DNA from: Ruminococcaceae bacterium UBA3215
Lineage (GTDB): Bacteria > Bacillota > Clostridia > Oscillospirales > Ruminococcaceae
Assembly: GCA_002363155.1 (NCBI GenBank)
Contig: DEWH01000021.1
Coordinates: 1 to 13,655, forward strand
Direction: 5' to 3'
Length of the DNA stretch: 13,655 nt
Shown: positions 1 through 5,791 of the stretch, piece by piece
How the letters are laid out: the number at the start of each line of letters is the position of its first letter
Position numbering within the stretch: the first letter of the stretch is position 1
Made by a program: the position numbers and the translations under genes
Notes under the pieces: model-generated
The model's input: only the letters and a program-made list of their open reading frames with translations
What the model was told of the DNA's origin: nothing
Databases searched by the model: none

Positions 1-86
1 TTAACGTGCTGGAATTCGACGACCTGCATTACCTGTCCGTCTTCTTCAAATGTCATACCGTTTCTGAAATCGCCTGCTGTGATCAT
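1..86 (-). CDS. efp: Elongation factor P, N-terminal part (cut by window edge)
   Basis: Reading down from the ATG at 84-86, the first 28 codons begin MITAGDFRNGMTFEEDG and continue to VVEFQHV. This matches the conserved start of EF-P domain I, which typically reads as M-I-(S/T)-A-G-D-F-R-N-G and then V-V-E-F-Q-H-V. EF-P binds between the P and E sites of the ribosome and relieves stalling at runs of proline. The start is supported by a strong AAGGAGG site eight bases upstream. The loop lysine or arginine that is often modified, and the rest of the roughly 185-residue protein, lie outside the window. The gene has its own promoter (145-173) and follows the M24 peptidase gene, the same order as yqhS-yqhT-efp in B. 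subtilis. Identity is confident despite the short fragment. Confidence 0.93.
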   Translation of the reverse strand, partial: MITAGDFRNGMTFEEDGQVMQVVEFQHV

Positions 87-103
87 TTAATTATCCTCCT
101 TGT

Positions 104-128
104 TATATGCGGATCATCGTCCCATATA
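104..128 (-). promoter_or_regulatory. Stem-loop in the efp 5' leader
   Basis: On the minus strand TATATG (128-123) pairs with CATATA (109-104). Inside it GGA (122-120) pairs with TCC (113-111), with one bulged G and a six-base loop. The stem ends just before the AAGGAGG site of efp and lies wholly within the predicted transcript. It may affect mRNA stability or access to the start. It matches no riboswitch class I know, and chance is possible in such AT-rich sequence. Confidence 0.35.
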
Positions 129-144
129 CGTTTATATCTTATAT

Positions 145-173
145 ATTGTACTATATTTTTTTCTAAATTGCAA
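145..173 (-). promoter_or_regulatory. Sigma-A promoter of efp
   Basis: On the minus strand the -35 is TTGCAA (173-168) and the -10 is TACAAT (150-145), separated by exactly 17 bases. Each hexamer is one or two mismatches from consensus. The surroundings are strongly AT-rich, unlike the flanking genes. Transcription should begin near 138, giving efp a leader of about 50 bases. The gap between efp and the M24 peptidase gene (87-265) holds this promoter, the leader and a possible weak terminator near 212-237, and no gene. Confidence 0.8.
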
Positions 174-265
174 TAGTTTTTTGAAATTTTCCGTTTTTTT
201 TCGTAATGTCCAAAAAACGCCGGTTTACACTGCCGTTATTTGTTTCTGTTCACGGTACATACCTG

Positions 266-1333
266 TCAGATGTAAATGAGTGTCTTCGGCGCTTTTGTGA
301 GGTCAATGCAGCCGTCAGTCGTAACGACAACCATATCCTCTATGCGGACGCCGTACTTGTGGGGGATATAGATGCCCGGCTCGATTGTAATAACCATGCC
401 CTCGTGCAGCGTGAAGGGACTCTTTGCGGATACCGTGGGCGCCTCGTGTATCTCAAGTCCCACTCCGTGACCGAGACCGTGGGTGAAGTACTTTTCATAT
501 CCCCACGCGTCGAGAGTGCTTCTTGCCACGCTGTCAACGAGCTTGCCGGTAACATCGGCATGCACCGCCTTTATAGCATCGGACTGCGCACCCCATACCG
601 CGTTATATACCTTCGCCATTTCCTCGTCGGGCTTGCCGATAACGACTGTACGCGTCATATCGGAGTGATAGCCGTCAACAACTGCACCGAAGTCGAGAGT
701 GAGGAACTCGCCGTTCTGCAGAGGCTTGTCGGTGGGTACTGCATGGGGGCAGGCAGAGTTTATGCCGGAAGCGGCGATAGTATCAAACGAAATACCGTCT
801 GCGCCGAGATCCATCATATAAAAATCGAGAACGGAAGCGACCTGTTTTTCGGTCATTCCTGGACGGATAGCTGTTATGAGCTTCTGAAAAGCGGCTTCCG
901 CGATACGCTGGGCGGCTTCGATCTTCTGGATCTCCTCCTGGCTCTTGATGATGCGCATCTTCTCAAGTGTGGAAGAGAGCCATCCGGAAGGATCGACTGT
1001 CAAAGTCGAAAACAGCTTCATATACTCTTCAAGCTCGCTCACGGTGACGGTCTTGTTCTCAATCGAGATTACTCTGATACCATGCTCTTCTATGATCGAG
1101 TACAGCTGTTTCCGCATATCCGTCAGCAGGATCACTTCTACGCCGTCAGCCTGTTCGGCAGCCTTTTCGTAGTACCTGCCGTCTATGAGAAAATAGCTTT
1201 TCTGCTGTGTGATGAACACGATCCCCGCCGAGGACTTGAAACCGGTGGCATACTGCCTTGAAACGGGGCTTGTTATAAGGGCGGCATGGCTCGGATCTTT
1301 AAGCTCTGCCGCGATTCTGTCTGTTCTTGTCAT
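266..1333 (-). CDS. M24-family Xaa-Pro aminopeptidase (YqhT-like)
   Basis: This 355-residue protein has the creatinase-type N-terminal domain (about 1-125) followed by a pita-bread metallopeptidase domain (about 135-350). The dinuclear metal ligands of M24 peptidases can be placed at D214 (LTLDFGA), D225 (HSDMTRT), H289 (THGLGHGVG), E318 (ITIEPG) and E332 (VRIED). H197 in the CPHA motif is the usual substrate-binding histidine. It likely removes N-terminal residues preceding proline in the cytoplasm. Length fits the short Bacillota form (YqhT, about 353 residues). The ATG has an AAGGAGA site 11 bases upstream, placed right after the aroQ stop codon with a 22-base gap. It lies between aroQ and efp, as in B. 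subtilis. A proline dipeptidase (PepQ) role cannot be excluded from sequence alone. Confidence 0.93.
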   Translation of the reverse strand: MTRTDRIAAELKDPSHAALITSPVSRQYATGFKSSAGIVFITQQKSYFLIDGRYYEKAAEQADGVEVILLTDMRKQLYSIIEEHGIRVISIENKTVTVSELEEYMKLFSTLTVDPSGWLSSTLEKMRIIKSQEEIQKIEAAQRIAEAAFQKLITAIRPGMTEKQVASVLDFYMMDLGADGISFDTIAASGINSACPHAVPTDKPLQNGEFLTLDFGAVVDGYHSDMTRTVVIGKPDEEMAKVYNAVWGAQSDAIKAVHADVTGKLVDSVARSTLDAWGYEKYFTHGLGHGVGLEIHEAPTVSAKSPFTLHEGMVITIEPGIYIPHKYGVRIEDMVVVTTDGCIDLTKAPKTLIYI

Positions 1334-1355
1334 TTAAGATACCGTCTCCTTGCAA

Positions 1356-1778
1356 TTATAGGATAAGCGCATCGATAGCGAGCTTGTAGGACTTTTTCCC
1401 GAAACCGCAGATCACGCCTGTGCAAACCGCCGATATTACGGACTTGTGCCGGAATTCCTCGCGCTTGTGGACATTCGAGAGATGCACCTCCACGCAGGGA
1501 AGCTCAACTGCCGCGATCGCGTCACGGATAGCGATGCTGTAATGTGTATATGCGCCCGCGTTCAGTACTATGCCGTCAGCAATGCCGTGAGCGGAGTGAA
1601 TGAAATCTATAAGCTCTCCCTCGGAGTTTGACTGGAAGAACTCCGGCTCCACCCCGACGGAAGCGCAGTACGCCGCAAGCTCCCCGTTTATGGATTCCAG
1701 CGTATCGCTGCCGTATATCTCCGGCTCGCGCTTGCCGAGCATATCAAGATTTGGTCCGTTTATAACAAAGATCTTCAT
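1356..1778 (-). CDS. aroQ: Type II 3-dehydroquinate dehydratase
   Basis: AroQ converts 3-dehydroquinate to 3-dehydroshikimate, step three of the shikimate pathway, and acts as a cytoplasmic dodecamer. The protein is 140 residues, standard for type II. It opens with the signature INGPNLDMLGKREPEIYG, containing R17 and the catalytic Y22 in the mobile lid. N73 and H79 lie in the LNAGAYTHYS substrate loop, and the catalytic acid H99 is in VEVHLSNVHKREEFR. The start codon overlaps the upstream TIM-barrel stop as ATGA, implying coupled translation, and GAGGGG lies eight bases upstream. Position before the M24 peptidase and efp matches yqhS of B. subtilis. No catalytic residue is missing. Confidence 0.97.
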   Translation of the reverse strand: MKIFVINGPNLDMLGKREPEIYGSDTLESINGELAAYCASVGVEPEFFQSNSEGELIDFIHSAHGIADGIVLNAGAYTHYSIAIRDAIAAVELPCVEVHLSNVHKREEFRHKSVISAVCTGVICGFGKKSYKLAIDALIL

Positions 1779-2620
1779 TTTGCGATCCCCTCATAGTATT
1801 TTTTCATCTGCGCCGCGTCTTCCGCCTGGGTACCCGAGCTTTCGCATACTATTGACGGCTCCAGTCCGCGCTTTGCGAACTGTTCCATAAGCGGTTCAAA
1901 CTGCGGTCCGTACTCGTTGTCCTCAAAGGTGAGGTGCATCTTTTCGCCGCCGGCTGTGTACATTATCTTGCTGAAATGCACGTGGAAATGCTTCAGGCGC
2001 TCATGTCCGAGCTTGTTTTCTATCTCGTCGAGGATATCCGCGTAATCGGATCCCGACTTTATCCCACCGAGGGTGCGTGCATTGAGATGTCCGAAATCCA
2101 CGCAAGGAAGGAACCGTTCATCGACTCCGCAGAGCTCGATCACTTCGCTGAGTGTGCCGAGCTGGTTTATCTTGCCCATGGTTTCGGGGCAGATTATTAT
2201 TTCTGAAAGTCCTTCGGCATCGAGTGCGTTCTGCGCCCTTGTGAGCGTATCTCTCGCAAGCTCCGTTGCTGCCTCTCTCGTCATCTTCGAGCAGGAGCCG
2301 GAATGCACCACCATTTTGCGTATGCCGAGCTTATGAGCGGCTCTTGCGCTTTCGAGTATGTAATCCACGCTTTTGAGCCTTGTTTCTTCCTTTTCGCTTG
2401 AAAGGGAGATGAAGTAGGGGGTGTGGAGGGTGAGACAGATTCCGTGTTCTGCGGCAAGTCCGGGGAGCAGGGAATAGGTCTTTTCCGAAATGCGCACCCC
2501 TCGTCCGCACTCCACCTCATAGCCGTTGAGCCCCATTGATGCAAGGTACTCGGGCAGGTCTTCGGGGAACTTGCGCTTTCCGAAGCTGTCGGAGTTCCCG
2601 CCGGGTCCGAATGTTATCAT
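1775..2620 (-). CDS. Endonuclease IV / xylose isomerase-like TIM-barrel protein
   Basis: With the start chosen here the protein is 281 residues. It is an AP-endonuclease-2 type TIM barrel, a fold shared by DNA endonuclease IV (Nfo) and sugar isomerases or epimerases. Metal-ligand motifs fall in the expected order: H66 (LTLHTPY), H106 (VVHSG), E146 (ICPET), D175 and H178 (CVDFGH), H213 (HFHVHFSK), H229 (EKMHL) and E260 (VCES). The Nfo ligand corresponding to E. coli D229, two residues before the last histidine, appears to be K227. AP endonuclease activity is therefore plausible but unproven. The ATG at 2618-2620 is preferred over an in-frame one at 2656 because it has AAAGG upstream and starts one base after the yqeG stop, whereas the longer form would run into yqeG. 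It overlaps aroQ by four bases. Confidence 0.85.
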   Translation of the reverse strand: MITFGPGGNSDSFGKRKFPEDLPEYLASMGLNGYEVECGRGVRISEKTYSLLPGLAAEHGICLTLHTPYFISLSSEKEETRLKSVDYILESARAAHKLGIRKMVVHSGSCSKMTREAATELARDTLTRAQNALDAEGLSEIIICPETMGKINQLGTLSEVIELCGVDERFLPCVDFGHLNARTLGGIKSGSDYADILDEIENKLGHERLKHFHVHFSKIMYTAGGEKMHLTFEDNEYGPQFEPLMEQFAKRGLEPSIVCESSGTQAEDAAQMKKYYEGIAK

Positions 2621-2621
2621 T

Positions 2622-3128
2622 TTATCTGCCTTTCTGTCCGAGCTTTTCAAAATCACGTCTGAAAACGATATTTTCGGCAGCCCGTTTTATTTTGAAGAAT
2701 ATGTTTTTTTCGGGTCTGAACGGCTCGACGAGTATCGTCTGCGTCCGCGCAAAGTTTCCGCCCATGACATCGGTGAAGATCTGGTCTCCCACGACAGCGG
2801 TGCGCTCTTTCGCGGTCCCGAGGTATTTAAGCGCTCTTGTGATGCCGATAGTGAGGGGCTTTGCGCCGTTGGCTATGAACGGAAGCCCGAGTTTTCTCGC
2901 AAGGGGAGCAACGCGGCGGTTGGTATTGTTCGACACCACTACCATTTTCACTCCCAGCGCCCGCATATAGTCGAGCCATTCCGGTATGCCCTCTTCCGCA
3001 GCGGGGTCTCCGTGCATGGACAGGGTATTGTCGAGATCGAGGATAAGCGCGTCGATGCCGTTTTTCTCAAGGAACTCCTTGTTAATGCTGAGTACATTTT
3101 TCAGCCAGTGACGAGGCTTGAATATCAT
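2622..3128 (-). CDS. yqeG: YqeG-family HAD IIIA phosphatase
   Basis: This 168-residue protein is a haloacid dehalogenase superfamily phosphatase of the YqeG type (TIGR01668-like). HAD motif I is DLDNT at 31-35 with nucleophile D31 and acid D33. Motif II is SNN at 66-68, the motif III lysine is K90 (NGAKP), and motif IV is GDQIFTDVMGGN at 114-125. The substrate is unknown for most members. Related mitochondrial proteins dephosphorylate phosphatidylglycerophosphate, but that role is not shown here. In B. subtilis yqeG heads the yqeH-aroE-yhbY-nadD-yqeK-rsfS cluster; here it sits beyond rpsU and its terminator, with yqeH and aroE not nearby. The ribosome binding site before the ATG is weak (only a GAGTTGATG stretch), so the exact start is less sure than the identity. 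Confidence 0.93.
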   Translation of the reverse strand: MIFKPRHWLKNVLSINKEFLEKNGIDALILDLDNTLSMHGDPAAEEGIPEWLDYMRALGVKMVVVSNNTNRRVAPLARKLGLPFIANGAKPLTIGITRALKYLGTAKERTAVVGDQIFTDVMGGNFARTQTILVEPFRPEKNIFFKIKRAAENIVFRRDFEKLGQKGR

Positions 3129-3143
3129 TTCATCAACTCATTC

Positions 3144-3181
3144 AAAAATAAATTAAGCGGACTCTGTCCGAGACCGCTTAA
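3144..3181 (-). terminator. Intrinsic terminator after rpsU
   Basis: On the minus strand TTAAGCGG (3181-3174) pairs perfectly with CCGCTTAA (3160-3153). Inside, after an A-A or T-T mismatch, CTC pairs with GAG around a five-base loop. The stem is followed by a T-rich run TTTATTTTT (3152-3144) before a G. The structure lies 19 bases past the rpsU stop and ends 16 bases before the yqeG start. Since I see no promoter in between, it may be a partial terminator that sets a high rpsU to low yqeG ratio. Confidence 0.85.
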
Positions 3182-3199
3182 ATCCTGTGTAATTCATCA

Positions 3200-3376
3200 T
3201 TACTTGAACTTGCGCTTGCGTGCAGCTTCGGACTTTTTCTTACGCTTCACAGAAGGCTTTTCGTAATGCTCTCTTTTGCGAACCTCAGCCAGTACGCCGT
3301 CTCTTGCGCACGAACGCTTGAAACGCTTGAGTGCGGTATCCAGCGACTCGTTCTTGCCAAGACGAATTTCTGCCAT
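3200..3376 (-). CDS. rpsU: Small ribosomal subunit protein bS21
   Basis: The 58-residue product starts MAEIRLGKNESLDTALKRFK, continues through CARDGVLAEVRKREHYEKPS and ends in a strongly basic tail (VKRKKKSEAARKRKFK). This is the classic bS21 pattern and length: an acidic-to-neutral N-terminus, the ALKRFKR helix, the R-K-R-E-x-Y-E-K-P-S motif and a lysine/arginine tail. bS21 binds the 30S platform near the 3' end of 16S rRNA and aids initiation. The ATG has a GGGAGGG site eight bases upstream. The gene is driven by a perfect consensus promoter (3472-3500), preceded by a structured leader, and followed by an intrinsic terminator. A 77-residue reading frame on the same strand in another phase is a shadow of this gene and its leader. 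Confidence 0.97.
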   Translation of the reverse strand: MAEIRLGKNESLDTALKRFKRSCARDGVLAEVRKREHYEKPSVKRKKKSEAARKRKFK

Positions 3377-3466
3377 TCCTGTTTCCCTCCCTTTGCCTTA
3401 ACGGCACAGGATAAAATATCAAAACTGTTCGTAATGATCAAAAGTAAAGGTTTCAAATAAACCCAC
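3377..3466 (-). promoter_or_regulatory. Structured 5' leader of rpsU
   Basis: About 90 bases separate the predicted transcription start (near 3465) from the rpsU ATG. At the 5' end GGTTT (3463-3459) pairs with AAACC (3453-3449) around five bases. Just before the start codon TCCTGT (3411-3406) can pair with ACAGGA (3382-3377), directly stacked on a small GCC/GGC hairpin (3405-3403 with 3397-3395). The GGGAGGG ribosome binding site falls in the single-stranded segment these stems enclose. This could allow translational control, for example feedback by bS21 or competition with 16S rRNA. It resembles no named leader family I can recognise, and the functional reading is inference. Confidence 0.4.
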
Positions 3467-3471
3467 AAGTC

Positions 3472-3500
3472 ATTATACATTATATAACAAAATTTGTCAA
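3472..3500 (-). promoter_or_regulatory. Perfect consensus sigma-A promoter of rpsU
   Basis: On the minus strand the -35 is TTGACA (3500-3495) and the -10 is TATAAT (3477-3472), with a spacing of 17 bases. Both hexamers match consensus exactly. The upstream 60 bases are very AT-rich and could act as an UP element. Strong transcription suits a ribosomal protein gene. The gap 3377-3566 holds only this promoter, the rpsU leader and AT-rich sequence; no convincing terminator for rsfS is visible there. Confidence 0.95.
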
Positions 3501-3566
3501 GTATAATTTCTCATAATTATCACATTTTCGTCATATCAGACAAAATATAACAGCTTTTTTTATGAA

Positions 3567-3923
3567 TTAAGAATTAAGAAACCCTGCAATATCCACTTCT
3601 TCGCCGTCTGCCCAGAGCTTTTCGAGACCGTAGAACTCTCTTGTCTCATTGAGGAAAACGTGAACCACAACGTCGATGTAGTCTATTGTTATCCAGTTCG
3701 TACCCTGCTGGTTTATGGAGCACTTCGGCTGAACGCCTGCCTCTCCCATTTTATACTCAACTTCGTCTGCGAGAGCCTTGACCTGTGTGGAGCTGGTACC
3801 CTCTGCAATGACGAAATAGTTTGCAAGAACGGTGATGTCGCCTATGCGGATAACCTTTATGTTGCCTGCCTTCTTTGAGTCGAGTGCTTTTACTGCGGTC
3901 TTAACTTCTTCTATATCGGTCAT
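3567..3923 (-). CDS. rsfS: Ribosomal silencing factor RsfS (YbeB/Iojap family)
   Basis: RsfS binds uL14 on the 50S subunit and blocks subunit joining when nutrients are scarce. The 118-residue length is typical. Family motifs are visible in order: an N-terminal helix with ALDSKKAGNIKVI, then ITVLANYFVIAEGTSSTQVKALADEVE (compare D/x-x-Y-F-V-I-x-S-G-x-S), and NWITIDYIDVVVHVFLNETREFYGLEKLWAD, the highly conserved C-terminal W-x-x-x-D-Y/F-x-D-x-x-V-H-x-F block. The ATG has AAAGGA seven bases upstream and follows the yqeK stop by 12 bases. It ends the yhbY-nadD-yqeK-rsfS cluster, exactly as yqeL does in B. subtilis. It is the last gene before the rpsU promoter. Confidence 0.97.
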   Translation of the reverse strand: MTDIEEVKTAVKALDSKKAGNIKVIRIGDITVLANYFVIAEGTSSTQVKALADEVEYKMGEAGVQPKCSINQQGTNWITIDYIDVVVHVFLNETREFYGLEKLWADGEEVDIAGFLNS

Positions 3924-3935
3924 TTTCTGTTCCTT

Positions 3936-4508
3936 TCAGTCTTTTTTCAGTTTCTTGTCTATGTAGTAGTTGTACGCTTCTATGGTGCATACCGGTATCT
4001 TCCTGCCGTTTTCGGAGAGGTTCCCGATCGACCATTTCAGCGCTCTGTACATAGCGTCGTCGAGATCGCGCATAGCGTAGGCGCGGTACTTTTCCACGTC
4101 GGGGAAATCCCTTTCCGCGGAAACAAGGTCACCGAGATACACGATCTTTTCGAGTCTTGTCATAGCCGCGTGTCCCACTGTATGATAGCGTATCGCGTTC
4201 AGTATATCCTTGTCGTTTATGCCGAGCTTTTCGCGCACATAATACGCGCCTGCTATGCCGTGCCATGTGCTTTTGGAGTCAAGCTCCGCGGGATCGACAT
4301 AATACCCGCTCGCCATCATCTCGCTATGCTGTACATCTGCATCTGCTTCTTTCCGGCAGTCATGCAGGATACCGGCGGTATAGGCTTTCTTAACGTCCTC
4401 GCCGTATATCTCCGCCAGCTTCACGCACATATCCGCCACGTTGCAGCTGTGGGTATAGCGCTTCTTGCCCATCATGCCCTTTATAAGGTCCTTGTATTCG
4501 TCAGCCAC
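3936..4508 (-). CDS. yqeK: YqeK-type HD-domain Ap4A hydrolase (GTG start)
   Basis: The 190-residue product belongs to the YqeK HD family, whose studied members symmetrically cleave Ap4A into two ADP with an iron centre. Expected ligands appear at H20 (KRYTHSCNVA), H49-D50 (GILHDCRKE), H83 (TWHGIAGA), H109 (IRYHTVGH) and D127 (VYLGDLVSAERDFP). The frame is open much further upstream to an ATG at 4661, but that would add 51 residues lying inside nadD. A GTG at 4506-4508 has a strong GGAGGG site eight bases upstream and gives a length close to B. subtilis YqeK, so I choose it. The start overlaps the nadD stop by eight bases, implying coupling. This gene order (nadD-yqeK-rsfS) is strongly conserved in Bacillota. 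Confidence 0.93.
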   Translation of the reverse strand: MADEYKDLIKGMMGKKRYTHSCNVADMCVKLAEIYGEDVKKAYTAGILHDCRKEADADVQHSEMMASGYYVDPAELDSKSTWHGIAGAYYVREKLGINDKDILNAIRYHTVGHAAMTRLEKIVYLGDLVSAERDFPDVEKYRAYAMRDLDDAMYRALKWSIGNLSENGRKIPVCTIEAYNYYIDKKLKKD

Positions 4509-5091
4509 GGTAAAGTCCCTCCGCTTTGATATATTCAATAACAGCGTCCGGAACAAGACCGTGTATGTCTTCGCCTTTCGTGAGCTTTTCGCGTATTTCC
4601 GCCGATGAGATATCGGGTATCTCCGTATTGAGCACCTTGATATGTCCAAGCTCGTTGGCATATTCCGCCATATCCGTGTAGCTGATGTTACCCCTTGTTA
4701 CGGCAGTCACATGGCACTCTTTCAGCAGGGCTTCAAATCTGAACCACTGCTCGATAGTGAAGAGCTGGTCACCGCCTATTATCAGATAAAACTCCGTCTT
4801 TTTCGGATATATCTCTTTCAGCGCACGGACGGTATTTATCGTGAAGCTCTTTCCGCCCAGCTTCTTTTCGATATCCGAAACTGCAAATCCCGGCTTGCCT
4901 TCAAATGCAAGTTCAGCCATTCTGAACCTTTGGACGAATGATGCGGTACAGTCCTTTTTGTGAGGAGGTTCCGCAGCGGGGATAATGAGCGTTTCGGCAA
5001 GCTTCAGCTCTTTCGCGGTCTTTTCCGCGAGAATAACATGTCCGTTGTGTATGGGGTCAAAAGACCCGCCGAGGATTCCGACTTTACTCAT
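4501..5091 (-). CDS. nadD: Nicotinate-nucleotide adenylyltransferase
   Basis: NadD transfers AMP from ATP to nicotinate mononucleotide, making deamido-NAD in the cytoplasm. The 196-residue protein has the nucleotidyltransferase signature GGSFDPIHNGH at 8-18 (with the T/H-x-G-H catalytic histidines at 15 and 18). It also has the phosphate-contact segment PAAEPPHKK (38-46), the IIGGDQL motif (104-110) and the C-terminal ISSAEIR motif (161-167). All are typical of bacterial NadD. The ATG overlaps the end of yhbY by eight bases with no strong ribosome binding site just upstream, so it probably depends on translational coupling. Its own end overlaps yqeK. Confidence 0.97.
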   Translation of the reverse strand: MSKVGILGGSFDPIHNGHVILAEKTAKELKLAETLIIPAAEPPHKKDCTASFVQRFRMAELAFEGKPGFAVSDIEKKLGGKSFTINTVRALKEIYPKKTEFYLIIGGDQLFTIEQWFRFEALLKECHVTAVTRGNISYTDMAEYANELGHIKVLNTEIPDISSAEIREKLTKGEDIHGLVPDAVIEYIKAEGLYRG

Positions 5092-5380
5092 CTATGAACA
5101 CAACTCTCTTCTTCGGGTCTTTGTTCTGTCTGTACATCACGAACTTTGTGCCGATTACCTGCACCGGCTCCGCGTTCAGACGTCCGCACAGCTCCGTGCA
5201 TACCTCACGCGCCGTAAGCTCGCAGGTCTCATGCACCTTGCCCTTTATCATCTCTCTTGCTTCGAGCGCATCGTCCGCCTGCTTCACAAGATCGTCGCCT
5301 ATGCCGTTCTTTCCCACATAGAGAATGGTCTCATAGCTGTTTGCGAGTGCGCGCAGCTTTGCTCTTTCTTTTCCTGTCAT
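5084..5380 (-). CDS. yhbY: YhbY-family CRM-domain RNA-binding protein
   Basis: This 98-residue single-domain protein matches YhbY (YqeI in B. subtilis), a CRM-fold protein that associates with pre-50S ribosomal particles. Visible marks are the N-terminal LTGKERAKLRALAN-like helix, the conserved YVGKNGI loop at 21-27 (the GxxG-type RNA-binding turn), and the ALEAREMIKGKV stretch at 38-49. A C-terminal VQVIGTKFVMYRQNK strand, close to the family G-x-x-x-V-L-Y-R motif, follows. The ATG has GGAGAAG just upstream and a 12-base gap from the preceding small gene. Together with rsfS, rnc, rpsU and efp it makes the window rich in ribosome-related genes. The precise RNA target is not evident. Confidence 0.95.
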   Translation of the reverse strand: MTGKERAKLRALANSYETILYVGKNGIGDDLVKQADDALEAREMIKGKVHETCELTAREVCTELCGRLNAEPVQVIGTKFVMYRQNKDPKKRVVFIDE

Positions 5381-5392
5381 ATTCTTCTCCGA

Positions 5393-5770
5393 TCAGAGTT
5401 TGATGAACTTGTTTCTGCCGTTTCCGTCATCAGACTTGAATTCATCGCCGTCCTCGTCCTCATCGTATTCGTACTCGTCGTCTTCATCTTCATCGCAGTT
5501 CTTCGGGAGACTTGCTTCGCCGGTGCCTATATCATGGTTATTGCTTGCGATCTTGTAGGAAACGTTCTTGCGGGGAGAAAGGAACATTCCGAGTACCAGT
5601 CCGCCGAGAACAGCGACTGCTATCTCAAGCGTGAATACCTTTCTGCTGATGATGATATCTTCCTCGCCGAGCTTCTTGATGTTCTCTGCGACTTCCTTTG
5701 CGTTATCGACAACATTTCCTGCTGCCTTTGCCGCCTGTTTTGAAATAATGCCTGCCAATATCTTGTTCAT
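5393..5770 (-). CDS. Unrecognised small membrane-anchored protein with acidic tail
   Basis: I do not recognise this 125-residue protein. Residues 1-40 form a likely amphipathic helical region rich in alanine and lysine (ISKQAAKAAGNVVDNAKEVAENIKKLG, parts of 9-35). Residues about 46-65 are a hydrophobic stretch (FTLEIAVAVLGGLVLGMFLS), a probable single membrane helix. Residues 92-116 are almost entirely aspartate, glutamate and tyrosine. By the positive-inside rule the lysine-rich N-terminus could be cytoplasmic, but R67 and K68 follow the helix, so topology is unclear. There is no signal peptidase site I trust. It is clearly a real gene: the GGAGG site lies eight bases before the ATG, and it fits tightly between the XTP pyrophosphatase and yhbY genes. 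The N-terminus loosely recalls YtxH-like anchored proteins, which I offer only as a weak comparison. Confidence 0.8.
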   Translation of the reverse strand: MNKILAGIISKQAAKAAGNVVDNAKEVAENIKKLGEEDIIISRKVFTLEIAVAVLGGLVLGMFLSPRKNVSYKIASNNHDIGTGEASLPKNCDEDEDDEYEYDEDEDGDEFKSDDGNGRNKFIKL

Positions 5771-5791
5771 TTGTTTGTCCTCCGTTGAATT

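Noticed and set aside
212..237. Possible terminator after the M24 peptidase gene
   Set aside because: A run of six T on the minus strand follows a possible AACG/CGTT pairing, but the stem is only four pairs with an inner mismatch and a long loop. Too weak to annotate.
2621..2656. Longer TIM-barrel protein beginning at an ATG at 2656
   Set aside because: The extra 12 residues lie inside yqeG, and the ATG at 2620 has a better-placed ribosome binding site right after the yqeG stop.
3247..3480. A 77-codon minus-strand frame spanning the rpsU promoter and leader
   Set aside because: It starts inside the -10 region of the rpsU promoter and runs out of phase through rpsU, which is clearly the real gene.
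3504..3566. Terminator after rsfS
   Set aside because: The region is AT-rich with only short, weak pairings and no GC-rich stem followed by a T run on the minus strand. Transcription may read through into rpsU or stop by another route.
4509..4661. Longer yqeK beginning at an ATG at 4661
   Set aside because: The extra 51 residues are basic, lie inside nadD in another frame and do not resemble YqeK. The GTG at 4508 has a strong ribosome binding site and gives the family length.
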